A stretch of 64,000 nucleotides of DNA, taken from Gimesia chilikensis. GTDB taxonomy: Bacteria; Planctomycetota; Planctomycetia; Planctomycetales; Planctomycetaceae. Below the pieces are notes generated by a model. That model was not told where the DNA came from. It did no database searches and saw only the letters and a list, made by a program, of their open reading frames with translations. The stretch lies in assembly GCF_007744075.1 (NCBI RefSeq), contig NZ_CP036266.1, forward strand, positions 6,123,748 through 6,187,747. The letters run 5' to 3'. The position numbers and the translations under genes are program-made. Shown in pieces: positions 9,244 through 20,207 of the stretch; the first letter of the stretch is position 1; every line of letters starts with the position of its first letter.

Positions 9244-9468
9244 TCAGGCTGCCTGACTCTGTGCTTCCGCTTCATAACGCAGGATATCACCGGGCTGACA
9301 CTCCAGGTATTCACAGATCTTTTCCAGCGTCGCGAAGCGAATCCCTTTGACTTTCCCCGACTTGAGCAGCGATAGATTCTGCTCGGTGATCCCCACGTGT
9401 TTTGCCAGATCACGTGAGGTGACTTTGCGTCGGGCCAGCATGACATCCAGTGTTATACAAATTCGCAT
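9244..9468 (-). CDS. Cro/C1-type HTH regulator (YozG-like)
   Basis: A 74-residue protein that is almost entirely one helix-turn-helix domain: LDVMLARRKVTSRDLAKHVG, then ITEQNLSLLKSGKVKGIRF and LEKICEYLECQPGDIL. This is the compact YozG-like family, which typically sits beside DUF2975 membrane proteins, and here it does. The ATG at 9468 has AGGAAT six bases upstream. It probably represses its own operon (DUF2975-HTH-VOC). I found no clear operator. Confidence 0.88.
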   Translation of the reverse strand: MRICITLDVMLARRKVTSRDLAKHVGITEQNLSLLKSGKVKGIRFATLEKICEYLECQPGDILRYEAEAQSQAA

Positions 9469-9547
9469 CGATTCCTGCTTCGCTCGCTAAAACTCGTGTT
9501 AAGCTCTGGTTCTACTATAGCTGAATTCCCGGCGGGTCACCAGACGT

Positions 9548-10081
9548 CTAAATGATCTGGGCGTGTTCTTCCGCGATCAGGCTGGCCCGCTTTAACAGAT
9601 TTGCCAGCAGAAAGATCAGTGCTCCGACTCCCGCCAGGATGAACTGATTCGAACCGATGCTGATCGCCAGCATTTTCTGTCCGGGCGGATTATGCATCGT
9701 CAATACCACACTGAGCGCCGCTCCGCAGATGGGAGATAACAAAGCAGAGCCCATCAGCCCCAGGGCAAAACGTTTCAGCAGCCGACTGTTTTGTGTGCCC
9801 AGATAATCTTCGGCACAACAGGCTTTGAGAAAACGACGTAGCGAAATCAGCCCCCAGTACGTGGGTGCGATCAGCAGGGCTGAGAGTAAAACCATGCCCA
9901 CTTTAGTTGATACCGGCAGCGGAAAGGGAATGGCCTGGACAGGAATCCTGCCATTCTGTTTCGCGATCAGGTCGGCACAAAACCAGACCCAGATTAAAAA
10001 TGCGGGCATCACCCAGAGGGACAAAGCACACAGATAATACAGAATACGGCAAATGACACTGGTACGATCTTTACGAGCCAT
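9548..10081 (-). CDS. DUF2975 membrane protein
   Basis: A 177-residue protein from the ATG at 10081, with AAAGGA upstream. A TTG at 10099 is also in frame. It has four hydrophobic segments, at about residues 15-40, 60-80, 105-130 and 145-165, and ends with a short charged tail (LIAEEHAQII). This is the DUF2975 pattern. The family is widely found in a two-gene unit with a small YozG-like HTH protein, which lies 80 bases downstream here. The pair is thought to act as a membrane-linked regulatory module, but the signal is unknown. Confidence 0.82.
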   Translation of the reverse strand: MARKDRTSVICRILYYLCALSLWVMPAFLIWVWFCADLIAKQNGRIPVQAIPFPLPVSTKVGMVLLSALLIAPTYWGLISLRRFLKACCAEDYLGTQNSRLLKRFALGLMGSALLSPICGAALSVVLTMHNPPGQKMLAISIGSNQFILAGVGALIFLLANLLKRASLIAEEHAQII

Positions 10082-10195
10082 CTCAGGAATCCTTTCCAAA
10101 GGGTTTGTTGTTGAACGGCGAATTTTTATCGTTTTACGATAAACAGCACAACCCCGGTTTTTGAGAATTTAAGTCGCTTCTGTTTACTGCCGATC

Positions 10196-11641
10196 TCAAC
10201 TCCCCTGCGACAGCCAGCCTCCCGGCTGAGGTGTCGCGGTGGACTGCGTATCGCGATACCAGGCTTTGAGCTGCTTGAGCATTTTCGCTGCCTGAGCGGG
10301 TTCGGTTGACTGCAGGTCTTCTTTCTCGCCCGGATCGCGGTCGAGGCGATAGAGTTCAACCTTTTCATTTTCGAAGGTGCCCGGTTTTGCGCGGGGATGC
10401 TGCACGACCAGTTTCCAGGGACCGTCCCGCATCGCTTCTGCGCGTCCGCCCCGATTCGAAAGTGAGGCCCAGAACAGCGGACGTGACGGGAGCGATTTCT
10501 GTTCAAATAGAACCGGAGAGAGATCGACGCCATCCAGGGGACGCTCCTGAGGTGGAGTCACCTGGGCGATTCCCAGCAGGGTCGGCATGACATCAATGCT
10601 GATCGCGGGGAAATCCGAGACGGTGCCCGCCTCAATCTTACCAGGCCACCAGGCGATGGCAGGCACGCGATGTCCGCCTTCATAAACCGAACCTTTGGCG
10701 CCCCGCAGCGCGGGACTGCCACTCGGGAAATCACGCGAGGGACCATTGTCCGAGAAGAACAGCACGAACGTATTTTTATCGAGTCCCGATTTCACGAGGA
10801 ACTCACGAATCTGCCCTACGCCTTCATCGACGGGGAGCGTCATCCCTTTGAACTTCTCGATGCGTTCCCCTTCATGGGCCGGCTTCCAGCGTTTCCAGCC
10901 TTCGGCTTCGGTACGCCGAACCGGATCGCCGGGGACCTGTACCGGGTTGTGAATGGCTTCATGCGCCAGGTAGAGGCAGAAGGGACGGTCCTGGTTTTCC
11001 TTGATGAACTGCAGGGCGTACTGGTTGATCAGGTGCGTCGAGTAGCCGGGTTCTTCGGTCTCCTGGCGTCCGTGCCACCAGTCGTGTTTGACGTGGTCTC
11101 CTACATGACTGATGAAATCGATATTGCCGCTGTGATAACCGACGAAGGTATCGAACCCGTGATTGTCAGGATGATACTCAGCGGAATTGTGCGGGTAGCC
11201 CTGGTGCCATTTTCCGATCAGGCCGGTCTGGTACCCCGCCTGTTTCAACAGTTCGGCGAAGGTGTTTTCGCTGCGTTTCAAACCTTTTAGATGCTCGGGA
11301 TGATCGCTGACCGGATGGATGACCGCTTCAATGCCAGCCCGCTGCTGATAGCGACCGGTGAGCAGACCGGCCCGCGTGGGCGAACAGACGGTGCCCGAAG
11401 AATGAAAGTCGGTCAGTTTCAGACCTTCCTTAGCCAGCCGATCGATCTCGGGAGTTTTAAAGTAGGGATTGCCGAAACAGCTGACTCCCGCGTAGCCCAT
11501 ATCGTCGACCATGATCACGATCAGATTAGGGCGATCTCCCGGCGTCCGCGGGGCCGCGGCTGTGGTGCTTCGTGGAACAGACTGGGAGAGACAGAGCGTC
11601 AACAGGCACAGACATAAGCTACGCATCCCGGAATTGAGCAC
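10196..11641 (-). CDS. Secreted Cys-type sulfatase
   Basis: A 481-residue sulfatase. The GTG at 11641 has AGAGGA eight bases upstream. An ATG at 11626 is the alternative and still leaves the Sec signal peptide (about 1-30). Metal-binding residues appear in VDDMGYAG. The active-site motif C86-S-P-T-R90 is intact; its Cys is converted to formylglycine by a separate maturase not seen here. Later motifs GKWHQGYP and FFSDNGPS are also kept. It hydrolyses sulfate esters, probably of marine polysaccharides. Planctomycetes carry unusually many such genes. The substrate cannot be told from sequence. No carbohydrate-binding module is visible. Confidence 0.93.
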   Translation of the reverse strand: MLNSGMRSLCLCLLTLCLSQSVPRSTTAAAPRTPGDRPNLIVIMVDDMGYAGVSCFGNPYFKTPEIDRLAKEGLKLTDFHSSGTVCSPTRAGLLTGRYQQRAGIEAVIHPVSDHPEHLKGLKRSENTFAELLKQAGYQTGLIGKWHQGYPHNSAEYHPDNHGFDTFVGYHSGNIDFISHVGDHVKHDWWHGRQETEEPGYSTHLINQYALQFIKENQDRPFCLYLAHEAIHNPVQVPGDPVRRTEAEGWKRWKPAHEGERIEKFKGMTLPVDEGVGQIREFLVKSGLDKNTFVLFFSDNGPSRDFPSGSPALRGAKGSVYEGGHRVPAIAWWPGKIEAGTVSDFPAISIDVMPTLLGIAQVTPPQERPLDGVDLSPVLFEQKSLPSRPLFWASLSNRGGRAEAMRDGPWKLVVQHPRAKPGTFENEKVELYRLDRDPGEKEDLQSTEPAQAAKMLKQLKAWYRDTQSTATPQPGGWLSQGS

Positions 11642-11890
11642 GATTCGATTCCTCTTTGATTACAGGTAGAAACGGGAAGATCAGGCGGGTCGTGTATCGA
11701 TTATAACAGACCCGAGAGGAAAAGCACGGTTGCACTCCCAGACCCTGCTATGACAGTCTGACCGGCGTGCTTTGAATTCTGAATTTTCTGCTTGCGTTCC
11801 TGTAAACAATTCCGGAATATTGTACTTCAGATCAGTCGATCCAATTTCATTTCTTCTCATTCTGGATCTCTTAGCTGGCGGGACCAAACC

Positions 11891-14077
11891 ATGATTCAAT
11901 TCCAGTGTGAACACTGTTTTCAGGATTATAAAGTCCGCGATGACCGTGCGGGGCAGACTCTCAAGTGTAAATCCTGTGGAGAGCGGATGCAGGTCCCTGC
12001 AGGCGATGATGACCTGCTGGACGATTTCTACGAAGACGACGAGGAAGTCTACGAGAGCTCGGCGAGGCCGGCACGTAAAAAGACGTCATCCAAAGGGGGC
12101 AAACAGAAAAAGCAGTCAGGGAACAGCGCCAATTCGCCGGTGACCCTGATTGCTGGTATTGTGGCCTTCGTGGTGATGTTCTTTGTCTCTTATACACTGG
12201 TCCGTTCCCTGATGGGAGGGGGAGAACCGGAAGAGATCGCACAGCCGCACCAGGAACTGGCTCCCGCTGGAGTGACACCAGCGCCCGCTCCCGCGCCTGT
12301 TGAGGAAAAAGCCGAGTCAGAACCACCGGCGAAACCGATGGAGATCGCGAACACCAAGCCGGTGAGCGGTCAACCGGCGGCGAAGAAAGCGACGCCGGCT
12401 CCCACGAAACCGAAACCCCAGCCGGAACCGGAGCAGAAGTGGACCTCCCTCGTCGATCCGCCGCTGGTGACCGCGGACTGGCCGGAATCGTCACGCTTGA
12501 AAATTGACCTGAAGAATGCGGAAGAGAAACTGGTGGTGCCCAGCGGGTCCGGCCCGGTGGTTGCCGTGCAGTATAAGAACCGCAGTCTCTATCACTTTGA
12601 CATCTGGAACCTGGCGACGGAGAAGAAAATCGGTGAGATCTCGATCACGCCTCCCCAGGAATGGATGATCCTGACGCCCAAATTCAAACTGAGTGCAGAC
12701 GGGAAATATCTGCTGCTGAATATTACCGAACGCACATCGAAAATCCCCAAGCTGGTCTGCTGGGATACCACGACCGGAAAAATCGTTTCCGAATGGCAGG
12801 TTGATGCGCCCGGCAGCGTGGTCTCTTTATATGAAATCTGCGGGAACAACGGCGCGTTCGTGCAGTTGATCCGCAAAGACGGGGGCAAGTACAAAACGAT
12901 TCTCAAACGCTGGGACCTGCAGACCGGAAAGCTCGAACAGGAAAGCGAGATCAAATCCAGCGAGTTCGCGAGCCACAGTTACCTGGTCAGCCCGGGGGGC
13001 AACTACCTGGCGACCAACACGAGTAACAAAGTTTTCTTCTACGACCTGCGTACGCTGAAACTGCTCTATCTCATGGAGCTGGATGGTCACCTGGATCCCC
13101 GTGCGAAATATTATTCGCTGCAGGCTCTGGATTTTTCGCGGGACGGGAAACAACTGGGGATGCTGGTCACCGAATCGGGAAAAACCGAGATCTGGCTGGT
13201 GAACCTGGAAGATGGCAAGCCGGAACGGGCGTTCGAAATAGCTGGCAACCTGAGCGATCAGTTCAGTCAGCCTTCCTACGAAGGGAACAAGCTGGAACTG
13301 ACCCCCTCCGGCAGAAGTTTTCTGCTCTACGGTGCCCTGCTCGTCGATCGCGAGAGCCGGCGGAGTGTGTGGGTCCTCGAACCGCCGCCGAACGTGATTA
13401 TCCGCCGCCCCCTCTACCTGACTCCCCATTACCTGTTTGCGAACACCGACAGTGCGCTGACCGATGACAAGGGACGTTTGCGACTTAACCGTAAGCCTCA
13501 ACTGGTGACGGTACCTCTGCCGGAGAAACAGATCACGGATGGTCTGGCTGCTTATCAGAGCGAATCGGATGCGATTCTGAGGACCGGTTCGAAAGTCAGT
13601 ATCAATGTCAACGTGGTGAATATCAAATTCGGCAAGGAGGACGAAGTCAAAGAAGTTCTGCAGGAAGTACTCAAGGATCGCCTGGAAGCAGATGGTTTTG
13701 AAGTGGCGGAAGACCAGCCGCTGATCTTCCAGATGGAGTACCAGGAACAGGCGGGTAACAAGCTGCAGATGTCGAAACGGGGTCGGCCCTCACCCGGCAA
13801 TCCGTTGGGCCGCACTCCCACCGGGGAAACACTGCAATCGACGGCAGCCGCGTTTAAGCTGTCGTGGGTGCAGAAGTCTCCCAAGCGCACGCTCTGGACG
13901 AAACAGGTGCTGGTCAATCCCCGCTTTCTGATTCTCCGCAATGCCACCGAACAGGAGGCCCGCGAGCAGATGTTTGAGGGACTGCAGAACCGGTTGATGG
14001 GAGAACTGATCCCCTACTTCATCCCGAAAGAAAAAGGACTCTCGATGCTGCCCGGCGAGACACAACTGCCGGAGTAA
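11891..14077 (+). CDS. Zinc-ribbon membrane protein with periplasmic propeller-like domain
   Basis: A 728-residue protein from the ATG at 11891. Residues 6-29 form a zinc ribbon with two CxxC pairs (CEHC and CKSC), flanked by FQDYKVRDDRAGQTLKC and MQVP. An acidic stretch and a Lys-rich stretch follow, then one membrane helix (about 83-106). Next comes a Pro/Ala/Glu/Lys-rich linker of about 90 residues, a region of WD40-like blades (such as FDIWNLATEKKIGEI, CWDTTTGKIVSEW and RWDLQTGKLEQE), and a C-terminal alpha/beta region. The ribbon is therefore cytoplasmic and the propeller external. The same ribbon opens an unlinked gene at 38172. Role unknown; a sensing or scaffold function is plausible. 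Confidence 0.8.
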   Translation: MIQFQCEHCFQDYKVRDDRAGQTLKCKSCGERMQVPAGDDDLLDDFYEDDEEVYESSARPARKKTSSKGGKQKKQSGNSANSPVTLIAGIVAFVVMFFVSYTLVRSLMGGGEPEEIAQPHQELAPAGVTPAPAPAPVEEKAESEPPAKPMEIANTKPVSGQPAAKKATPAPTKPKPQPEPEQKWTSLVDPPLVTADWPESSRLKIDLKNAEEKLVVPSGSGPVVAVQYKNRSLYHFDIWNLATEKKIGEISITPPQEWMILTPKFKLSADGKYLLLNITERTSKIPKLVCWDTTTGKIVSEWQVDAPGSVVSLYEICGNNGAFVQLIRKDGGKYKTILKRWDLQTGKLEQESEIKSSEFASHSYLVSPGGNYLATNTSNKVFFYDLRTLKLLYLMELDGHLDPRAKYYSLQALDFSRDGKQLGMLVTESGKTEIWLVNLEDGKPERAFEIAGNLSDQFSQPSYEGNKLELTPSGRSFLLYGALLVDRESRRSVWVLEPPPNVIIRRPLYLTPHYLFANTDSALTDDKGRLRLNRKPQLVTVPLPEKQITDGLAAYQSESDAILRTGSKVSINVNVVNIKFGKEDEVKEVLQEVLKDRLEADGFEVAEDQPLIFQMEYQEQAGNKLQMSKRGRPSPGNPLGRTPTGETLQSTAAAFKLSWVQKSPKRTLWTKQVLVNPRFLILRNATEQEAREQMFEGLQNRLMGELIPYFIPKEKGLSMLPGETQLPE

Positions 14078-14245
14078 TTTTCGCTTTCCGACTCATTGTG
14101 TTTCATCCATCACGGTTCAACCGAGACTTCTCTCGAAAGCGGTATTGAACTGCGCGTGATACTCGGATTACAATACAGGACATGCACGTCCATTAATAAA
14201 ATGGTGCACTGAATTAGTCTCTGTATTCAATTGAAGGATGAATCC

Positions 14246-14707
14246 ATGCGTAAACTGGTATACGGCTTGATTTGTGGTCTGTTCATCATGGGACTCGGTA
14301 CCGATGCGGAAGAAATCCAGACAGCGCGTGCCGACGATGCGGACAAATGCGAAAGCAAGCCGGGCGATGAAAAGGATCTGGAAGGTGAGAAGCGACTCAG
14401 CAAGTTCATGCACGAAAAACTGACCAGCTCGCAACTCGTACTCGAAGGACTGATGATCGAGGATTACGAGAAGATGCAGAAGGGGGCCAAGCGCATGATC
14501 GAGATGAGCAACGCCACCGAATGGCAGGTGGTCGAGGGGCCCATCTTTGCCCGTCAGAGTGAAGAGTTTCGTTCCGCCGCCAAGCAGGTGATTAAATTCG
14601 CCAAAGAGAAAAACATCGACGGTGCCTCACTCAGTTATCTGCATCTGACGATGACCTGCATTAACTGCCATAAGAAGGTCAACAAAGTGCTGATTTCGCA
14701 GCGATAA
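14246..14707 (+). CDS. Small secreted c-type cytochrome-like protein
   Basis: A 153-residue protein from the ATG at 14246, with GAAGGA upstream. It has a Sec signal peptide (about 1-20), an acidic N-terminal region and a predominantly helical body. A single heme-binding motif CINCH lies close to the C-terminus. A CxxCH at the end of a helical domain is the arrangement of cytochrome c-prime and cytochrome b562-like four-helix proteins. It is probably periplasmic and carries electrons or binds a small ligand. No partner oxidoreductase is encoded next to it. Confidence 0.75.
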   Translation: MRKLVYGLICGLFIMGLGTDAEEIQTARADDADKCESKPGDEKDLEGEKRLSKFMHEKLTSSQLVLEGLMIEDYEKMQKGAKRMIEMSNATEWQVVEGPIFARQSEEFRSAAKQVIKFAKEKNIDGASLSYLHLTMTCINCHKKVNKVLISQR

Positions 14708-14730
14708 GCTTTCACAATACTTAAAAAACA

Positions 14731-14763
14731 ACGGGACCTGTGAAGCGAATTCACAGGTCCCGT
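14731..14763 (-). terminator. Rho-independent terminator between convergent genes
   Basis: Perfect 14-bp arms (14731-14744 and 14750-14763) enclose a five-base loop GCGAA. Reading on the minus strand, the stem is followed by TGTTTTTT, so it best serves the metallophosphoesterase gene. It may also stop transcripts from the cytochrome gene. Confidence 0.85.
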
Positions 14764-14791
14764 CAGATCAATGCAAGTGATCCTCACAGTG

Positions 14792-16417
14792 CTACTTTTC
14801 AGTAGACGCTGTCTTCTCGGATGGTTTCGCGGGGGTGATACGAATCACGCGTCCCGCAACGTGTTCATCGCCGTCCATCTCAACCGTGCGGATCCGCAGC
14901 AGATGCGTACCCGGCTTCAGACCATCGGGCAGCTTGGCCTGCCAGAGATGGGTTGAATTCTTGGCCTTGGGGAGATTGCGATAAGATTTCTCTTCGACGC
15001 CGTTCTCCGTTTCGGACAGCTTCTTGAAGCTGGGATCGACGGCGACAATCCGCTCCATGGGAGCCCAACTGCCGGACTCGCCAATCTGCATTTCCACCTT
15101 CGATTTTTCCGAACCGTTAAACACGTTGACCATCACGTTGGTTTCCGCGACCTTGTCAACTGTGACCGCTTCGGGGGCGATGATATTCATCTGGTATTTC
15201 GCAGCACGACCGGCGGCTCGAAAGTCCAGGTTATATTCTTTGCCGTCAAAGGTAATGATGGAATAACCGTTGGGAGCACCGTCGGCCATCATCGTATGCG
15301 GAATACCCCGTTCATCCGGCGCACCGGACCACCAGCTGCCGCTGACGGTCACGTTGATGATGTGATGGTGCGGCTTGGCGCCCCGCCAGCCATCTTCTTT
15401 AGTGATGAAGCGGTGTTCGTGATGATGGGTGTGTCCGGAAATGGACATACAGAAGGGGCGTTTTTCGATCAGGCGATACAGGTCCTGGCGATCTTCCACG
15501 CCGACTAGCGGGATGTGCATCATCAGTACGACCAGCTGATCTTCGGGGATCTGCTGCAGATCGTTCTTAACGAATTCAATCTGCTCTTTGCCGAGACCGC
15601 CCTGGTATTTGCCTTTTTTCTTTTTGTTCTTTTTTGACTCTTCGGTGACAATCCACTCGATGTCGTCCAGCACAATGAAATGCACGGTGCCGTAATCAAA
15701 GGAGTAATAAGAGGGACCGAAGGCCCGCTCGAAGGTTTCATCGCTCAACTTATCGTTGGGGGCATCGTAGTTGATGTCGTGGTTGCCGATCACGTTGTAC
15801 CAGGGAATTCCCAGGAGAGCGATGCCCCGTGCCTGCGATTCAAATAGCGACAGATCGTCAAACAGAATGTCACCCAGCGTAACGCCGAACGATGCGTCGG
15901 TGCCGACGAGGTCTTCGATTACATCATGGGCGATGTAGTCGATCTCTTTCTGATCACGTGGCTGTGGATCACCGAAAAAGAGGGCGCGGAACTGGTTGGG
16001 CTCTTTTTGCGGATAGAGGGGAAAGTCGACCGATTCCGGCAGTGGTCCGGTCGGGGCGACGCCGGCGAAGTGAGACTTGGGTGATCCCTTGGGCTTGTGG
16101 ATGTAATAGAACTCGGGTGTGAGATTCTTGCTCAGCGGTGTCCGCCAGTTGCGGGGTTTGATGACGAACAGAATGGTGTCATCGGTAACGGGCAGTTCAT
16201 ACTTTCCGTTTTCATCGGTGCGAACTACCTTGACGCCATTTGAGACGGCAACGCCCGGCAGCGTTTTCTCGCCAGCATCGAACTTCCGATTCTGGTTGGC
16301 ATCATGAAATACGTATCCGGTGGCAGTTTTACCTGACGATTCCGCCCGGCTCAGCCCCTGCTGGGTCAGCAGGAACATTCCTGCCAGCAGCATGGTAGTC
16401 AGTGTGAAGCGACGCAT
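14792..16417 (-). CDS. Secreted calcineurin-like metallophosphoesterase with N- and C-terminal accessory domains
   Basis: A 541-residue protein with a Sec signal peptide (1-25) and the ribosome site AAGGAT. Residues 30-120 form an N-terminal beta-sandwich opening with GYVFHDANQNRKFDAGE, an SdrD-B/MetallophosN-like domain. The central catalytic domain carries the full dimetal set: FFGDPQP, GDILFDD, GNHDINY, MMHIPL and SGHTHHHEH. The last 160 residues match the calcineurin-like C-terminal domain. It hydrolyses phosphoesters in the periplasm. Relatives are often linked to phospholipid or sugar-phosphate use, but the substrate is not shown. A strong terminator follows it. Confidence 0.9.
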   Translation of the reverse strand: MRRFTLTTMLLAGMFLLTQQGLSRAESSGKTATGYVFHDANQNRKFDAGEKTLPGVAVSNGVKVVRTDENGKYELPVTDDTILFVIKPRNWRTPLSKNLTPEFYYIHKPKGSPKSHFAGVAPTGPLPESVDFPLYPQKEPNQFRALFFGDPQPRDQKEIDYIAHDVIEDLVGTDASFGVTLGDILFDDLSLFESQARGIALLGIPWYNVIGNHDINYDAPNDKLSDETFERAFGPSYYSFDYGTVHFIVLDDIEWIVTEESKKNKKKKGKYQGGLGKEQIEFVKNDLQQIPEDQLVVLMMHIPLVGVEDRQDLYRLIEKRPFCMSISGHTHHHEHRFITKEDGWRGAKPHHHIINVTVSGSWWSGAPDERGIPHTMMADGAPNGYSIITFDGKEYNLDFRAAGRAAKYQMNIIAPEAVTVDKVAETNVMVNVFNGSEKSKVEMQIGESGSWAPMERIVAVDPSFKKLSETENGVEEKSYRNLPKAKNSTHLWQAKLPDGLKPGTHLLRIRTVEMDGDEHVAGRVIRITPAKPSEKTASTEK

Positions 16418-16558
16418 TGAAATATCCTTGTGAAGAATCCCGTAATCTAATCAATATTTAGTAATATGTTACGTCCTCGAGGGACGAGACAAAACCCACA
16501 ACCCCGTTTTTTCAGCAGAGTTCCGGCGGACTATACAAACAGCACGTAATCAAACAAA

Positions 16559-16598
16559 ACAACCGGAGGATGCGATGGGCGTCAGATCCTCCGGTTGT
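16559..16598 (-). terminator. Rho-independent terminator after DUF1559 operon
   Basis: Perfect 13-bp arms ACAACCGGAGGAT (16559-16571) and ATCCTCCGGTTGT (16586-16598) have a 14-base loop. The minus-strand sequence after the stem runs GTTTTGTTTGATT. It lies 42 bases past the stop of the DUF1559 gene. The rest of the gap up to 16417 shows no gene. Confidence 0.8.
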
Positions 16599-16639
16599 GA
16601 ACAGTCAGTAAAACAGAGTCAGTTTATTACCAGCCTGTC

Positions 16640-17617
<978 letters not shown>

Positions 17618-17701
17618 CTTCTTCTCCTTGATATGTAAATGAAAACTATAAGACAGACAGGCGGAGTAAATCGTGATGAATCGTCTTGCCTGCAGGGACG
17701 A

Positions 17702-17830
17702 TTAAGGGTCGGTGTATTCCGGTGTCGGTGTGGAATCGCCGGGAACACCTTCTTCGGGTTCTCCTGAGCAACCGGTAATGGACAGAGTCAGACAGAATAC
17801 ACAGCACAACAGCAGGTAGTATTTTTTCAT
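17702..17830 (-). CDS. 42-residue lipoprotein between the DUF1559 genes
   Basis: A short frame encoding 42 residues. It has the ribosome site GAGGAG eight bases before ATG, a basic start (MKKYY), a hydrophobic stretch and a lipobox SITGC with the lipidated Cys at position 21. The mature part is only about 22 residues, acidic and rich in Pro, Gly and Glu. Small lipoproteins of this kind commonly accompany DUF1559 genes in planctomycetes. It lies 106 bases after one DUF1559 gene and 84 bases before the other on the same strand, so the three probably form an operon. Confidence 0.8.
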   Translation of the reverse strand: MKKYYLLLCCVFCLTLSITGCSGEPEEGVPGDSTPTPEYTDP

Positions 17831-17936
17831 GAGAATCAGCTCCTCTCATTCAGGAAACAACAGCTCAGCCGAAGAATGGGTTCAAACGCGCCATTCTCCG
17901 GCTGGCTCGTATAACAGCATTAAATCTGATAACCGC

Positions 17937-18926
17937 TTAGAAATTATCAATCACTTCCCGGTTGGCACGGGTTCCCAGAGCCTGGTAGATGGCCTGGCTG
18001 ATATTTTCCGAGATGAACCGGCAGGAACCGTCGGCCAGTCCGACCTGGACGCCCCCGGTATGATGACTGCGGGAAGCCGCAATCTGGGTTCCGTCGTTTC
18101 CGGCGGTACAAGGCAGCTCGGTAGTGGTGCTACAGCTGGCCAGAATGTCGGCGGTTGTTGAATTGGGGTTCCGACCTGTACTGAAAGCGGAACCACCCAT
18201 GCCGGAATAAACCCAGGCACCGCGGGCATCGGAGGTATTATCGTTGTTGTACATGAGCTCGCCGGTCAGCAGCGTATTGCTGGTACCATCTTTGATGTCC
18301 CGAATTCCGACTGCAGAGTTGATGGTAAAGACACCAGCATGGGTATTCGTGTAAGACTCTGTCAGGTTGCCGGAACCGTAGTTGGCAGCGTAGTTGCCGC
18401 GTGACATGTGCTCCAGAGCACGAAACGCGACGTTTGAACGACGGTCCCAGGGATGGCTCGGGCAGCGATAGGCTGCAGGTGCGTAGTGACCGAAAACGTT
18501 ATTCATCGCGTCCAGGGGGTTTTTGTCTCCACTCAAAATCGGAGCTGCTTTTTCCCACAGTGAACTCTGTTCCATCTGGGGCAGGATATACAGCAACCAG
18601 TTGCCGCCCAGGCTCAAACCACTGCATTCCTGGCTGCCGGAAATGTTAGTCGGAGGATTTCCGGCACAGGTTCCAATCACGCCACCGGGAGGGAAGACGC
18701 CGTGCGTATCGTGATAGTTCTGCAATGCCAGTCCCAACTGCTTGAGATTGTTTTTGCACTGGCTGCGACGTGCGGCTTCACGAGCCTGCTGCACAGCGGG
18801 TAAGAGTAACGCAATCAGAATGGCGATAATCGCAATTACCACCAGCAACTCGATCAAAGTAAAACCACGACGATGTACTGCAACGGCAGTACGCGCGCCG
18901 GCAGGGCGCGAAAAGCGAAGAAGCAT
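17937..18926 (-). CDS. DUF1559 pseudopilin-like protein, copy A
   Basis: A 329-residue protein counted from the ATG at 18926, which has GGGAG eight bases upstream; the frame is open to 18941. The prepilin motif is G21|F22-T-L-I-E26, followed by the conserved helix and [18 protein letters not shown]. It shares most of its sequence with copy B (16640-17617), including [14 protein letters not shown]-type and [13 protein letters not shown] segments and the last 12 residues. The two copies differ mainly at the N-terminus and in short surface loops. This is probably the first gene of the three-gene unit. Confidence 0.93.
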   Translation of the reverse strand: MLLRFSRPAGARTAVAVHRRGFTLIELLVVIAIIAILIALLLPAVQQAREAARRSQCKNNLKQLGLALQNYHDTHGVFPPGGVIGTCAGNPPTNISGSQECSGLSLGGNWLLYILPQMEQSSLWEKAAPILSGDKNPLDAMNNVFGHYAPAAYRCPSHPWDRRSNVAFRALEHMSRGNYAANYGSGNLTESYTNTHAGVFTINSAVGIRDIKDGTSNTLLTGELMYNNDNTSDARGAWVYSGMGGSAFSTGRNPNSTTADILASCSTTTELPCTAGNDGTQIAASRSHHTGGVQVGLADGSCRFISENISQAIYQALGTRANREVIDNF

Positions 18927-19360
18927 CAAAGCAACTCCCAAAAAACGAAGAGAAAAACAGATTGACTTGGCGTTTCAAGGCACTTTGATGCCGAGGATGG
19001 TCTTGACTGACCGTTTTGTCGGAAGGATAGGCAGGAAGGATGCTCCGCTACTCCGAAGTTGCGGGAATCCTACAAGGTGTTTATTAAGATTGAATGTCGA
19101 ATAAATGAAATGTCGTTTCTAATCCGCCGGTGTGTTCTCATGCATACCATTCTTTTTTAAAAAAATTGTCTGATTGCCAAAGAAAGTCTGTAACACGTGC
19201 CAGAATCATCGTGTGAGCGGCGGTCTCAGTCTGGGCGGTGTAAAACCGGGCCCGGGATTGACGCGGCACAATGGTTGTCTCATAGTAAATAGAAACACTT
19301 TCCGCTCTGAACTCCTTTGCAAGAGCACCTCGACACCAGAAACACTCAGGAACCGACACC
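18927..19360. other. Divergent intergenic region
   Basis: A 434-bp gap between a minus-strand DUF1559 gene and a plus-strand secreted enzyme. It must hold promoters for both. It is AT-rich around 19150-19170 with a T6A7 stretch. I see no convincing -35/-10 pair, RNA gene or protein-coding frame. Confidence 0.5.
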
Positions 19361-20203
19361 ATGCTGCAGTCTTGCCGTTTCTCAATCCCCTCTTTTTTAA
19401 ATTGTTCGCTCTGGCTGGCAGTCATCTCTCTCGTCTTCAGTAACAGCCTTGATACACAGCGTGCGCACGCCGCCGATTCTGTGCGTGTACTCTGTTACAA
19501 CATTCATTACGGACAGGGAACTGACGGCAAATACGATGTAGCCCGGCTGGCGAAGGTGATTGCACAGACTAAGCCGGACCTGGTTGCCCTGCAGGAAGTC
19601 GATGTGGGTGTGAAACGATCCAGCCGCGTTCACGAAGCGCAGCGTCTGTCGGAAATGACGGGACTCGAAGTTCGCTTCGGACCGACGCAGCATTACGAAG
19701 GAGGGCTGTTTGGGAATGCAGTGCTGACCCGGCTGCCCATTCTGGATGTGATGATTCAGCCACTCCCCTACACCGAAAGTACGCCCGAACGGGTGACTTA
19801 TCCACGCGGTGCAATCGTGGTGACCGTGAAGGGTCCCGATGGGAAGCCACTGCGATTCATCAGTACGCACTTTCAACATAATGTGCCTGAGGATCGGGTC
19901 GCGGAAGCCAAAGCCATCAATCAGTATTTCGCGTCTGAGTCTGAAGTCCCCACGATCCTGGCGGGAGACATGAATGCCCGCCCGGAAGAAGAACCGATTC
20001 AGGTACTGCTCAAACGCTGGACCAACGCCATCGATAAAGACGCGACGCCAACCGCGCCTGCGACGAAGCCCCGCTCCCGGATTGATTACATCTTTTATCG
20101 ACCGGCGGCCCGGTTTGAAGTCAGCGAAACCAAAGTCATCAATGAACCGCTGGCCTCGGATCACCGTCCGGTGTTTGCCATCCTGAAACTCACACAGGAG
20201 TAA
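19361..20203 (+). CDS. Secreted endonuclease/exonuclease/phosphatase-family hydrolase
   Basis: A 280-residue protein with a long signal peptide ending near AHAADS (about residue 41). The EEP fold is clear: VLCYNIHYGQG (metal-binding Asn), VALQEVD (catalytic Glu), the central FISTHFQHN, AGDMNARP (Asp-x-Asn) and the C-terminal RIDYIFY and SDHRPV (Asp-His pair). All catalytic elements are present. Exported members include sphingomyelinase-like and inositol-phosphatase-like enzymes as well as nucleases. It starts a four-gene unit of exported proteins, and the next gene begins 4 bases after its stop. Confidence 0.9.
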   Translation: MLQSCRFSIPSFLNCSLWLAVISLVFSNSLDTQRAHAADSVRVLCYNIHYGQGTDGKYDVARLAKVIAQTKPDLVALQEVDVGVKRSSRVHEAQRLSEMTGLEVRFGPTQHYEGGLFGNAVLTRLPILDVMIQPLPYTESTPERVTYPRGAIVVTVKGPDGKPLRFISTHFQHNVPEDRVAEAKAINQYFASESEVPTILAGDMNARPEEEPIQVLLKRWTNAIDKDATPTAPATKPRSRIDYIFYRPAARFEVSETKVINEPLASDHRPVFAILKLTQE

Positions 20204-20207
20204 CCCG